Shown here: positions 16,671-25,470 of the stretch, one piece after another
How the letters are laid out: every line of letters begins with the position of its first letter
Numbering within the stretch: position 1 is the first letter of the stretch
Source of the DNA: Mediterraneibacter glycyrrhizinilyticus
GTDB lineage: Bacteria > Bacillota > Clostridia > Lachnospirales > Lachnospiraceae
Reading direction: 5' to 3'
NCBI RefSeq assembly: GCF_016902345.1
Contig: NZ_JACJLR010000018.1
Location: 1-59,329 of the forward strand
DNA length: 59,329 nucleotides
The notes under the pieces: generated by a model
What the model saw: only the letters and a program-made list of their open reading frames with translations
The model's database searches: none
Told to the model about the DNA's origin: nothing
Made by a program: the position numbers and the translations under genes

Positions 16671-18548
16671 ATGGAGGACGGTTTTGTGAAAAGTAAAGTA
16701 CAAAGTTTTGGTAAATTTTTATCGGCAATGGTTATGCCGAACATTGGCGCCCTGATCGCTTTTGGATTTCTTGCCGCGCTCTTTATCGATACCGGCTGGA
16801 TTCCAAACGAAGGATTTAACAGCCTTGTCAGTCCTATGCTCACCTATCTCATCCCCATCCTGATCGCTTCCACCGGAGGACGTATGGTCGGTGGCGACAG
16901 GGGACGTGTGGTAGGAGCGATCGCCGTGATCGGCGCGATTATGAGCAATACATCGATCACGATGCTGATGGCAGCCATGGTCATGGGACCTCTGGCGGGA
17001 TTCTGCATCAAAAAATTCGACCAGCTCATGGAAGGACGTATGCCGGCCGGCTTTGAGATGCTGATCAACAATTTCTCTGCCGGAATTATCGGTATGATCC
17101 TTGCCATGCTGGGCTATATTGCCATCGGACCGCTTATGAGCGGAATCCTTGCAGTCCTTTCAGCAGGGGTAAATATCCTTGTGCAGAACGGTCTGCTTCC
17201 GCTGGTCTCGATCTTTATCGAGCCTGCAAAGGTGCTGTTCCTGAACAATGCCATCAACCACGGGATCTTCACCCCTCTTGCAACAGAACAGGCGGCAGAA
17301 TTTGGGAAGTCCATTATGTATATGCTGGAGCCCAACCCCGGACCGGGCCTTGGAGTCCTTCTTGCCTACATGTTTTTCTGTAAAGATAAGGTGACAAAAG
17401 ATTCGGCGCCCGGCGCGGTGATCATCCATCTGCTGGGAGGAATCCACGAGATCTACTTCCCGTATATCCTGATGAACCCGCTTGTGATCGTTGCTCCGAT
17501 CCTGGGAAATATGGCGGCGATCTTCTGGTTTACCATTACTGACTGCGGACTGGTAGGACCGGCATCTCCGGGGTCTATTATCGCCTACCTGATGATGAGT
17601 CCAGGTTCCGATATGTTCAAGGTCATCGTCGGCGTGCTGATCGCGACAGGAATCTCTTTTGCCGTGGCCTCTCCGATCGTAAAGATGGCAGGCGGAAAGA
17701 GCCTGGAAGAAGCACAGAGCGAGGTGGCATCCATGAAGGCTGCTTCGAAAGGGGAGAATGTGGTCCCGGGTACGATCGAGCGTTCTTCCGAGATCAGAAA
17801 GATCATCTTTGCCTGTGACGCAGGTATGGGGTCTTCCGCGATGGGGGCGACAAAGTTCCGCAATCGAATTAAAAATGACCGGCCGGATATCTCGGTATCC
17901 AATACTTCCGTAGACAACATCCCGGCAGACTGTGATATTGCAGTCGTACAGACCACTCTTGCCGCGAGAGCGAAGAAATCAGCGCCCCAGGCACAGCTGA
18001 TCACAATCGGCAACTTCCTGGCCGATCCGGCTCTGGATGCACTGTATGTTCAGCTGACCACGGGCGATGCACCGGCGGCGCCTGCCGGGGAAAATACGGA
18101 TATCGTGATTCCGGATACACCTATCAGGAAGCAGATTATCGTAGCAGACGGAATCAAGCTGGGGCAGAAGCCTGTCACGAAAGAAGAGGCGATCCGGGCT
18201 GCAGGAGAACTTCTCGTAAAGCTTGGGTATGTAGATGAGTCTTATGTGGACGCGATGCAGGAGCGGGAGAAGCTTGTATCTACTTACATGGGCATGGGGG
18301 TTGCCATTCCCCACGGCACGACACAGGCGAAGGGAACCGTGAAGAAGACGGGAATCGTATTCATACAGTATCCGGAAGGCGTTGATTTCGGCGCAGAGAA
18401 AGCTCAGCTTGTATTTGGTATCGCAGGGATCGGAGATGAGCATCTGGATCTGTTAGGCAAGCTGTGTACACTGCTTGAAGATCCGGCTCTTCTGGAAACA
18501 CTGAAGACCACAGATGATGTGGAGTGGGTTCTGGAACAGCTTTCATAA
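16671..18548 (+). CDS. mtlA: PTS mannitol-type transporter, fused IICBA
   Basis: A 625-aa membrane permease of the mannitol PTS family. IIC covers about residues 1-340 (KVQSFGKFLSAMVMPNIGAL, NNAINHGIFTP, GGIHEIYFPYILM). IIB is at about 380-470 with the phospho-Cys in FACDAGMGSSAMG. IIA is at about 490-625 with the phospho-His in GMGVAIPHGTTQ. It takes up a hexitol while phosphorylating it from HPr. Start 16671 puts GGAGA 4 bases upstream and gives MEDGFVKSKVQSFG, matching the family N terminus; an earlier ATG at 16638 does not. The usual partner mtlD is absent here; the SorE-like dehydrogenase takes its place, so substrate could be mannitol or another hexitol. Confidence 0.9.
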   Translation: MEDGFVKSKVQSFGKFLSAMVMPNIGALIAFGFLAALFIDTGWIPNEGFNSLVSPMLTYLIPILIASTGGRMVGGDRGRVVGAIAVIGAIMSNTSITMLMAAMVMGPLAGFCIKKFDQLMEGRMPAGFEMLINNFSAGIIGMILAMLGYIAIGPLMSGILAVLSAGVNILVQNGLLPLVSIFIEPAKVLFLNNAINHGIFTPLATEQAAEFGKSIMYMLEPNPGPGLGVLLAYMFFCKDKVTKDSAPGAVIIHLLGGIHEIYFPYILMNPLVIVAPILGNMAAIFWFTITDCGLVGPASPGSIIAYLMMSPGSDMFKVIVGVLIATGISFAVASPIVKMAGGKSLEEAQSEVASMKAASKGENVVPGTIERSSEIRKIIFACDAGMGSSAMGATKFRNRIKNDRPDISVSNTSVDNIPADCDIAVVQTTLAARAKKSAPQAQLITIGNFLADPALDALYVQLTTGDAPAAPAGENTDIVIPDTPIRKQIIVADGIKLGQKPVTKEEAIRAAGELLVKLGYVDESYVDAMQEREKLVSTYMGMGVAIPHGTTQAKGTVKKTGIVFIQYPEGVDFGAEKAQLVFGIAGIGDEHLDLLGKLCTLLEDPALLETLKTTDDVEWVLEQLS

Positions 18549-18613
18549 GAAGGCAGCCTGGTGTGGCTATCAAACGGAAAATAAATCACAGAATGTCATT
18601 CAAATAAGAACAG

Positions 18614-18647
18614 AGAAAAAAGGGGACTGATGGAATCGTCAGTCCCC
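18614..18647 (-). terminator. Terminator between converging mtlA and lyase genes
   Basis: GGGGACTGA (18622-18630) and TCAGTCCCC (18639-18647) form a 9-bp stem with an 8-nt loop. On the minus strand the stem is followed by TTTTTTCTCT, so it is best suited to end the lyase transcript; it may also slow transcription from mtlA. Confidence 0.85.
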
Positions 18648-18677
18648 GCTGTGTGTTTCAGGTTTCGGTAAAGTGTT

Positions 18678-19898
18678 TTACTCAGTAAAAACATATTTTT
18701 TCATCCGTTCAAAGGCTTCCACTACCAGACTGTGAGGAAGCGCCAGATTCAGACGGATATGGCAGTCCCCGTGGAACGGACGTCCGTCCTGCCAGATGAC
18801 GCCCACCTCGATACCACGTTTCTGGATTGTGTCAATATCAACATCATGAGTACGGCACCATTCCGTACAGTCAAGAAAAAGCATATAAGTCCCTTCCGGT
18901 TTGCTGGTCTTAACGCCCTTGAAATTCTCATTAATGTAGGAAACTGCATAATCCAGATTCCCGTTAAGGACCTGGCACAGTTCGTCTACCCATTCACGGC
19001 CTTCCGGAGAGTATGCGGCGATCAGGGCATGAGTGGACAGTACGTTCATCATGTTATAATGTGTTGCAGCTCCGGCCTGTGTCATCCGGCTCCTAAGGTA
19101 AGGATTATAGACCACGTGATACGATCCGACCAGTCCTGCCAAATTAAAGGTTTTTGACGGCGCGTACATGGCGATGGTGCGCATGCGGGCGTCCTCTGAG
19201 ACCATCTGGGTGGGGGTGTGATGATGGCCGGGCATGGTCAGATCCGCCCAGATCTCATCGGATACTACATACACATTATATTTCCTGTAAATCTCCATCA
19301 GTTTTTCTATTTCCCATTTCTCCCAGACTCGTCCGGCTGGATTATGGGGAGAGCAGAAGATGGCAGCGTGGATATCCTGCTGGGAAACTTTCTTTTCCAG
19401 ATCTTCATAATCAATACGCCAGATGCCTTTTTCATCCTGTATCAGCGGATTAAGGACCAGGTTCCATCCGTTATCCTCCGCACAGTGTGTGAAGCCGATG
19501 TAAGTTGGAGACTGGATGATGATAGAATCACCGGGCTGGCACAAGATGCGAAGGGCGCTGACAACGCCACCTAAAACACCGTTTTCATATCCGATGCATT
19601 CCGGAGTAAGCCCGGCAGTGCCGTAGGACTCTTCGTGCCACCGGATGATCGCATCAAAATAGTCTTTGGACGGACGGAAATATCCATAGGCAGGATGTTC
19701 TGCCCTTTCGATGATCGCCTGAGGAACAGTGGGAACGGTAGGAAAGTTCATATCAGCAACCCACATGGGGATAATGCGAAAGCCGTCTTTCACCCTGGCA
19801 TCTGCAAAGAAACCTTCTGCATTTCCGGAATGAGGGATGTCTACAGCGATTGCGTCTTTGCCAAGGCGGTCCATAATTGTTGTAAAATCATACTTCAT
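18678..19898 (-). CDS. MalY/PatB-type PLP-dependent C-S lyase (aminotransferase fold)
   Basis: A 406-aa class I/II aminotransferase-fold enzyme of the MalY/PatB group, which splits cystathionine and related thioethers to thiol, pyruvate and ammonia. Signatures: PMWVADMNFPTVPTVPQAI, HPAYGYFRPSKDYFDAI, FCSPHNPAGRVW, VSDEIWADLTMPG and the PLP lysine in YAPSKTFNLAGL. AAGGAGA lies 8 bases before the ATG. It stands alone on the minus strand with its own terminator. The upstream gap contains an inverted repeat TGTCAAA/TTTGACA (19984-20009) that may be an operator. Side activities, such as aminotransfer or modulation of regulators as for E. coli MalY, cannot be judged from sequence. Confidence 0.87.
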   Translation of the reverse strand: MKYDFTTIMDRLGKDAIAVDIPHSGNAEGFFADARVKDGFRIIPMWVADMNFPTVPTVPQAIIERAEHPAYGYFRPSKDYFDAIIRWHEESYGTAGLTPECIGYENGVLGGVVSALRILCQPGDSIIIQSPTYIGFTHCAEDNGWNLVLNPLIQDEKGIWRIDYEDLEKKVSQQDIHAAIFCSPHNPAGRVWEKWEIEKLMEIYRKYNVYVVSDEIWADLTMPGHHHTPTQMVSEDARMRTIAMYAPSKTFNLAGLVGSYHVVYNPYLRSRMTQAGAATHYNMMNVLSTHALIAAYSPEGREWVDELCQVLNGNLDYAVSYINENFKGVKTSKPEGTYMLFLDCTEWCRTHDVDIDTIQKRGIEVGVIWQDGRPFHGDCHIRLNLALPHSLVVEAFERMKKYVFTE

Positions 19899-20044
19899 AG
19901 CTGGTCTCCTTATAAATTATTTTGCGTGCAAAACAAATGAATCATTAAGCCGCTGAATATATTGTGGAGTGTTTTTGCCATAATGTCAAACGCAACTTTG
20001 AATTTGACAGACTTATGCTTCACATCACTGTCAGTGGAAAAGAA

Positions 20045-20073
20045 TTGCTCATATGCCGGAGAACTGTTATAGT
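20045..20073 (+). promoter_or_regulatory. Promoter of the CcdA-thioredoxin gene
   Basis: TTGCTC (20045-20050), 17-bp spacer, TATAGT (20068-20073), with the predicted start about 40 bp upstream of the ATG at 20119. Confidence 0.55.
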
Positions 20074-20118
20074 AGAAAGTGCCAGCTATTAAAAATCAAC
20101 TGACAGGAGACAAGAATC

Positions 20119-21492
20119 ATGGGTTTTACGATAGAAACAGGGATTTCCGCAGTGACGGTGTTCCTACAGGGACTTTTGAGCTTTTTCTCCCCCTGTGTGC
20201 TTCCACTGGTACCGCTGTATCTGGGGTACCTCTCAGGCGGCATCGGGGTGGAGACGGCGGCAGGGAGCGGGCGAGCGGGCAGGATCCGGCTTTTTATCCG
20301 TGTCCTGTTCTTTGCCCTCGGGATCAGCGCTGCTTTTTTCATACTCGGCCTGGGTGCATCTGCCGCGGGTACGTTTTTTAAAGATCAGAGAATGCTATTT
20401 GCGCGGATCGGAGGGATTCTGGTGATCCTTTTCGGTCTGTATCAGCTGGGGATATTCGGCTCGTCGAGAGTCTTGTCGGAAGAGCACAGGCTTCCTCTCC
20501 GGCTTGAAAAGATGACGATGTCGCCGTTGACCGCGCTTATCATGGGATTTGCCTTCAGCTTTGCCTGGACGCCCTGTGTGGGACCAGCACTTGCCAGTGT
20601 GCTCCTCATGGCAGGAAGCGCACAGACGAGTTTGAAAGGTTTTCTGCTGATCGGGGTGTACACGCTGGGATTTATCCTGCCTTTTCTGGCAGCGGGGATC
20701 TTTACCGCGAAGCTTCTGGAACTGTTCCAAAGACACAGGAACGTGGTGAAGTATACCGTGAAAGCAGGAGGCGTCCTTATGATCCTGATGGGGGCGCTCA
20801 TGTTTACGGGAAAGATGAACGACATCACAGGGTATCTGTCTGATATTCAGGGTAATGCGGGACAGGAGAGCACTGTGCAGGAAGATACGCCAGAAGAAAG
20901 CGGGAATTCCCCGGAAGTGACAGAGGACGGTGCAGAGTCCCAGACAGAAAATTCCGGAACAGAAGATCCTGAGGAGGAAGACAGCAGTACAGAAGGATCA
21001 GCTTCCGGCGGCCAGAGTTCGGATGAGGGGCAGGCTTCGGACGATCAGGAGAAGACAGCTGCATATGAGTTTGAACTGGCGGATCAGTATGGAGAGACGC
21101 ACAGGCTTTCGGATTATAAAGGAAAAGTGGTCTTTCTTAATTTCTGGGGAACCTGGTGTCCTCCCTGCCGGGCGGAGATGCCGGATATACAGAAACTGTA
21201 TGAAGAATACGCGGCACAGGGAGATGACGCGGAGGTCGTGATCCTGGGAGCGGCGGCGCCCGGCATGGGGCAGGAGGGATCCGGGGAAGAGATCACACAG
21301 TTTATGCAGGAGAACGGATATACATATCCGGTGCTCATGGATACAGACTGGGAGATGTTCACCTGGTATGGGATCACTTCATTTCCAACTACGTTTATGA
21401 TCGATAAAGATGGAAATATCTTCGGCTACGTGCCGGGACAGATGACGGAAGAGATCATGAGGAGCATCATAGAGCAGACTCTGGAAGGATGA
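20119..21492 (+). CDS. CcdA-like thiol-disulfide transporter fused to a TlpA/ResA thioredoxin domain
   Basis: A 457-aa fusion. Residues 1-235 form a CcdA/DsbD-beta membrane domain with the paired Cys motifs FFSPCVLPLVPLYLG and FAWTPCVGPALAS and about six membrane helices. Residues 240-315 are an acidic, Ser/Glu/Asp-rich linker. Residues 318-457 are a thioredoxin-like domain with FWGTWCPPCRAEMPD (C347, C350) and TSFPTTFMID holding the cis-proline. CcdA passes reducing power from cytoplasmic thioredoxin across the membrane; here the outer acceptor is covalently attached, so the protein could reduce exported thiols by itself. No cytochrome c genes are present, so it may serve other exported Cys proteins. 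The next gene starts 19 bp later. Confidence 0.9.
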   Translation: MGFTIETGISAVTVFLQGLLSFFSPCVLPLVPLYLGYLSGGIGVETAAGSGRAGRIRLFIRVLFFALGISAAFFILGLGASAAGTFFKDQRMLFARIGGILVILFGLYQLGIFGSSRVLSEEHRLPLRLEKMTMSPLTALIMGFAFSFAWTPCVGPALASVLLMAGSAQTSLKGFLLIGVYTLGFILPFLAAGIFTAKLLELFQRHRNVVKYTVKAGGVLMILMGALMFTGKMNDITGYLSDIQGNAGQESTVQEDTPEESGNSPEVTEDGAESQTENSGTEDPEEEDSSTEGSASGGQSSDEGQASDDQEKTAAYEFELADQYGETHRLSDYKGKVVFLNFWGTWCPPCRAEMPDIQKLYEEYAAQGDDAEVVILGAAAPGMGQEGSGEEITQFMQENGYTYPVLMDTDWEMFTWYGITSFPTTFMIDKDGNIFGYVPGQMTEEIMRSIIEQTLEG

Positions 21493-21511
21493 GAATTCGG
21501 AGGAAGAGAGA

Positions 21512-21949
21512 ATGTACAGTAAACCGGAGATCATGGAGAGAATGAGGCTGACCCGGGCTTCCTGCAGAGCAGAACTTGAATTCTGGAACAATATTACATT
21601 TCTGGTGGAGAGCACGGGCAGCGCCAAAGGGATGGTTTGTGATATGATCAGGGAGGCAGCGGAAAGCGACACAAGGATCCTCTGCATCAGCGCTGAGGAC
21701 AAAGCAGAAAGCTTGGAAGTCCGGCGGGTGATCCGTCAGGCAGAACGCAAAATGATCGTGATCGAACATGCGGATCTCCTGCTGACGGATGAGATGAGAA
21801 GATACATTGCCTTTGATAAAACGAATCAGTACCTTATCATGGGGAGAAATACGGACAGCCTCCTCTTGTCAAGAGCGAATCTTTATGAACTGGATGTGGC
21901 ATCAGACGGCGTAAGGACGAAGATCCGGCTGAAGAACTACCGGGGATGA
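21512..21949 (+). CDS. Uncharacterised 145-aa protein, possible degenerate ATPase fold
   Basis: I do not recognise this protein. It is soluble, with no signal peptide, and alternates helices and strands. The stretch FLVESTGSAKGMVCDMIREA followed later by KMIVIEHADLLLTDEM resembles the order of a Walker A-like loop and a Walker B strand, but the GKS/T core is missing (GSAKGM), so nucleotide binding is doubtful. It ends with a strand-rich part (YLIMGRNTDSLLLSRANLYE). GAGGAAGAGAGA precedes the ATG. It starts 19 bp after the CcdA fusion and is followed by a terminator, so the two are probably co-transcribed, which may link it to thiol redox control or be incidental. Confidence 0.7.
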   Translation: MYSKPEIMERMRLTRASCRAELEFWNNITFLVESTGSAKGMVCDMIREAAESDTRILCISAEDKAESLEVRRVIRQAERKMIVIEHADLLLTDEMRRYIAFDKTNQYLIMGRNTDSLLLSRANLYELDVASDGVRTKIRLKNYRG

Positions 21950-21993
21950 ACCGGGGAGAAAGAAGAAATATAAAAAGATATCTTAAGAAAAAA

Positions 21994-22025
21994 CGCTGAG
22001 GTCTTGAGACTTCAGCGCTTTTTAT
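21994..22025 (+). terminator. Bidirectional intrinsic terminator
   Basis: CGCTGAGGTC pairs with GACTTCAGCG around TTGA, followed by CTTTTTAT on the + strand and preceded by an A-run that gives TTTTTT on the minus strand. It lies between the converging CcdA operon and kinase pseudogene. Confidence 0.88.
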
Positions 22026-22100
22026 AACAGTGATCGCATAATTGTATATTGCTGCCGGATAAGAAGTATCCTTCTTGTTATGCGTAATGCAGAAAATGGT

Positions 22101-23382
22101 TTAGACCGGGATCAGAACTTTGAGCCGGAATATTCCGTCCTTCGCGCTGATACTGCACTGACCGTCGTATTTTTCTGCCGCTTTTCTGATATTGGGGATG
22201 CCGAAACCGTGCAGGAAGCGGTCGTTTTTTGAAGTGCCGTCGTGAGGCTGGCCGCCCGGTTCCATATTATTCTCTGCGGTGATCATCAGCATGTCACGTA
22301 CTTTTGCAGCCTTTACTGTGATCAGGCGGCGGTCTTCGGGCAGTTTTTCGCTTGCTTCGATGGCGTTGTCGATGGCATTTCCAAATATTGTGCTGATATC
22401 CAGTGGATCCATGAAATCTCCGTTTTCAAAATGGATGACAGCATTGAAGTCGATGTGTTTTTCCCGGGCTTTCGCCGATTTATCCCGGATGATGATGTCC
22501 AGGAATTCGTTCCCGGTATGGACATAATTCTCATAATCTGAGATCTGTTCCCGTAGTCTGTTTGCGGTCCGGCGTGTCTCGTCTGCCCCCCGGCTGATTC
22601 TCCAGGATCAGCAGATGGTTCTTCATGTCATGATAGATCCGGCGGACCCGCTCCTCATCCCGGATGCGGTCTTTGTAATAATCCTTCTGCATCTGGAGTT
22701 CCTGCGCCCGGTAGGCGGTCTGCATGGAGTCGCAGATGTAGGAGGCAAGATACATGCACCCGAAGCTTGAGAAGATGGACGCGCCGCAGATCGGGTAGGA
22801 GATCAGAGTGTCCTCTGGCATGAAGTAGAGGATCGTAAAGATAGCCACAAAGGATGCAAGGATCAGCATATCCACGATCAGCCACATCCGGAGAGTCAGG
22901 TGAGAGGTGATCCTGGAGAGAAACCTCCTCAGGACCAGCCAGGCTCCGACCCAGAACAGCAGGCGGAGGAACAGGGAGAATGTATGGATCTCGGTGCTGA
23001 TCAGCGTAAGTTCAGGCGAGACAAGTGTTTCCTCGTAGGTGGCGTGAGTCATTGCTTTAAAGATCCTGCCGCCGATATCCAGCATCAGGTAGTTGATGGC
23101 GATGAGGGCGGGATAGAAGACCAGAAGGACCGACAGTTTTTCCATGAACGTTACCCGGTAAAAAATGAGGACAAAGGCGAAAAATCCGGCCATGGTGCCG
23201 AAGAGGCTGCCCGCGTCGTTGGCGTAGATGATCGAATCGGCCAGATAACCGCAGACGAAGAAGGCTGTGATCTTCAAAAGAAGGTTTGCACGCAGAGGGA
23301 TAAATGTCCGTATGATCCAGAAAAAGGCAAAGGTGTATCCCCAGGCGAAAATAAAGTCGAGCAGATCCAAAAACGCTGTCAT
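22101..23382 (-). pseudogene. AgrC-like GHKL sensor histidine kinase, frameshifted
   Basis: The N-terminal half (from ATG 23382) has six or so membrane helices, then a helix with RRIYHDMKNHLLILENQ carrying the phospho-His. At C6 on the + strand (22586-22591, G6 in the gene) the frame is lost; the open frame stops near 22531. Dropping one G restores QPGADETRRTANRLREQISD and joins it to the ATPase half with the N box NAIDNAIEAS and GFGIPNIRKAAEKY, giving 426 residues, normal for the family. The start overlaps the response regulator stop as ATGA, so they were one operon. The change may be a real mutation, a slippage-prone phase switch, or a sequencing error in the homopolymer. Confidence 0.8.
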
Positions 23383-24002
23383 AAGAAATCCCCCCAATAC
23401 TCTGTAAGTTTTTCCATAAATTCCTTCCGTTTTGGCTGGCTGACCGGAATATGCTCGCCGGAGATCAGCTCGATGTCGAGTTTTTTTACGCCTTTGATAT
23501 AGAACAGGTTTACGAGATAACTGGTGTGGCAGCGGACAAAGTCTCTGTCTGACAGTTCCTGCTCCATCTCTTTCATGCTCCTGTAGCTGATGATCTCTTC
23601 CTGCTCTGTGTGGAATAACAGGTTCCGTTTAAATGACTCGACATAGCGGATCGACTTCAGAGGGACTTTATATTTTCCCGAGTCGTTCGTGATCACGATG
23701 GAAGGGACCTCATCCCGTCGCCGCCGTCCGATGAATCTGTCCAGTTCTGATTTCAGCCGAGCGTATTTCAGCGGTTTTATGATATAGTTTGTTGCCTGGT
23801 ATTTATATCCTTCCAGACCATACTGGGTGAGTGTGGTCAGAAAGATGATCCCTACGCTTCCGTCCATCTGACGGAGACGCTCTGCGGTGTGGAGCCCGTC
23901 CAGCAGCCGCATCTGGATGTCAAGGAAGATGAGGTCGATGGAAGGATCGTATTTTTCCCAAGGCACTATTATAGCAGAAAATTTGCAGTGAGAGTAGGAC
24001 AC
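23379..24002 (-). pseudogene. LytTR response regulator with truncated receiver (AgrA/LytR type)
   Basis: A 207-aa frame. Residues 24-115 are a receiver from its phospho-Asp onward (SIDLIFLDIQMRLLDG), with the conserved Lys in NYIIKPLK; residues 120-207 are a LytTR DNA-binding domain (IRYVESFKRNLLFHT, FVRCHTSYLVNLFYI). Normal receivers have about 60 residues before the phospho-Asp, including the acidic pair that binds Mg; here there are only about 30, and the first 18 (MSYSHCKFSAIIVPWEKY) look unrelated and coincide with a TATAAT-like promoter sequence. The 5' end has probably been deleted and joined to promoter DNA. With the kinase frameshift this makes a doubly damaged system. An intact but unusual start cannot be excluded. 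Confidence 0.7.
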
Positions 24003-24104
24003 ACTCTAAATTTTACATTTTTCCTGCGATCAGATATGACTTTTCTAAAGAACCGATCGATGCTATAATGGACGCAGCCGAACTGCGGTGCATAGGAGTA
24101 CAAT

Positions 24105-24923
24105 ATGATAACAGTTGACAATAAACATTTTTCCATCCCTCAGATCTGCCGGTCCGGACAGTGCTTCCGGCTGGATGAGACCGGGAAAGGGGTATATGAA
24201 GTAACGGCTCTGGATAAGTATCTTAAAATGGATGTTCAGGCAGAGCGGACGATCTTTCACTGCGGGGAAGAAGAATTTGAAGCGTTCTGGAAGTCGTATT
24301 TTGATCTGGAGACGGATTACGGAGAATATCTTTCACGGATCGATCCGAAGGATGAATACCTGAAAAAGGCGGCGGAGTTCGGGAGCGGGATCCGCATCCT
24401 TCGTCAGGATGTATGGGAGATGGTCATTACGTTCATCCTGTCACAGCAGAGCAATATCCCGCGGATCAAAAAGATGATCAGCGCGCTGAGTGAGCGGTAC
24501 GGAGAAAAGAGGGAGACGCCGGAAGGAAAAGTGTATTATACATTTCCGGACGCGGACAGCCTTGCCGGCGCGACGGAGGAGGAACTCCGGGGGATGAAGC
24601 TTGGGTACCGCAGCAGATACATCTGCGGGACAGCACAGATGGCAGCTTCCGGTCAGATGGATCTTTCCGGGCTGTCCCGGATGGAGTATCCGGAGGCGAG
24701 GGAGGAGCTGATGAAACTGCCGGGAGTGGGAGGCAAGGTGGCGGACTGCATCTGCCTGTTTGCCCTGCACCATCTGGACGCCTTTCCGGTGGATACCCAT
24801 ATAAAGAAAGTGGCAGACTCCCGATATGGAGGGGGATTCCCGTTTGAACGGTACAGAGGATGCGCAGGAGTGATGCAGCAGTACATATTTTATTACGATC
24901 TGAAAGGAGAAACAGACGGATGA
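24105..24923 (+). CDS. 8-oxoguanine DNA glycosylase/AP lyase (OGG1-like, HhH-GPD)
   Basis: A 272-aa base-excision repair enzyme. The N-terminal OGG domain shows SGQCFRLDETGKG; the HhH-GPD core has ILSQQSNIPRIKKMI, the hairpin LPGVGGKVADCICLF with the Schiff-base Lys, and the catalytic Asp in FPVDTHIKKV. It removes 8-oxoguanine from DNA and can nick the abasic site. Length is typical for the bacterial group. TATAAT at 24063-24068 is a likely -10; the ATG follows CATAGGAG. The stop overlaps the next ATG as ATGA, so it is translationally coupled to the hydrolase gene. Confidence 0.88.
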   Translation: MITVDNKHFSIPQICRSGQCFRLDETGKGVYEVTALDKYLKMDVQAERTIFHCGEEEFEAFWKSYFDLETDYGEYLSRIDPKDEYLKKAAEFGSGIRILRQDVWEMVITFILSQQSNIPRIKKMISALSERYGEKRETPEGKVYYTFPDADSLAGATEEELRGMKLGYRSRYICGTAQMAASGQMDLSGLSRMEYPEAREELMKLPGVGGKVADCICLFALHHLDAFPVDTHIKKVADSRYGGGFPFERYRGCAGVMQQYIFYYDLKGETDG

Positions 24924-25444
24924 AAGTTTTGGTAGTAGTCGATATGCAGAATGACTTTGTGGACGGAGCGCTTGGAACGAAAGAAGCGTGCGCCATCGTC
25001 CCGGATGTGGTGAAAGCGATAGAAGGCTTTGAAGGAAAGATCGTGGCGACGCGGGATACCCATACAGAAGACTACATGGATACGCAGGAAGGACGGTATC
25101 TTCCGGTGATCCACTGTGTAAAAGGAACGGAAGGCTGGGAGATCAACCCGGATGTGCAAAGAGCGCTGGATGAAAAACATGCGGATCTGATCGACAAGCC
25201 CACGTTTGGCAGTGTGGAACTGGGAGAGTACATGAGGAAACTGGACAGGGAAGAGAAGGTGGAGGAGATCCTGCTGGTCGGCGTCTGCACTGACATCTGC
25301 GTGATCTCAAACGCTCTCCTTCTGAAAGCATACCTGCCGGAGGTCCCGGTCAGGATCATGACGTCCTGCTGCGCAGGCGTGACACCGGAGAGCCATGACC
25401 GGGCGCTGGAAGCGATGGGGCCGTGTCAGATTGAGGTCATATGA
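24920..25444 (+). CDS. Nicotinamidase-like cysteine hydrolase (isochorismatase fold)
   Basis: A 174-aa enzyme with the isochorismatase/nicotinamidase fold. The catalytic triad pattern is visible: Asp in VVVDMQNDFVDGALG (D8), a Lys in the HCVKGTEGWE segment, and Cys in GVCTDICVISNA. The metal-binding set starts with DTHTEDY. Nicotinamidases turn nicotinamide into nicotinate for NAD salvage; relatives act on other amides, so PncA function is likely but unproven. Start 24920 overlaps the OGG stop by ATGA and has AAAGGAGA upstream. The Fe-dependent alcohol dehydrogenase follows after 26 bp. Confidence 0.85.
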   Translation: MKVLVVVDMQNDFVDGALGTKEACAIVPDVVKAIEGFEGKIVATRDTHTEDYMDTQEGRYLPVIHCVKGTEGWEINPDVQRALDEKHADLIDKPTFGSVELGEYMRKLDREEKVEEILLVGVCTDICVISNALLLKAYLPEVPVRIMTSCCAGVTPESHDRALEAMGPCQIEVI

Positions 25445-25470
25445 TATAGAAAACAGGAGGAAATGTGAGG

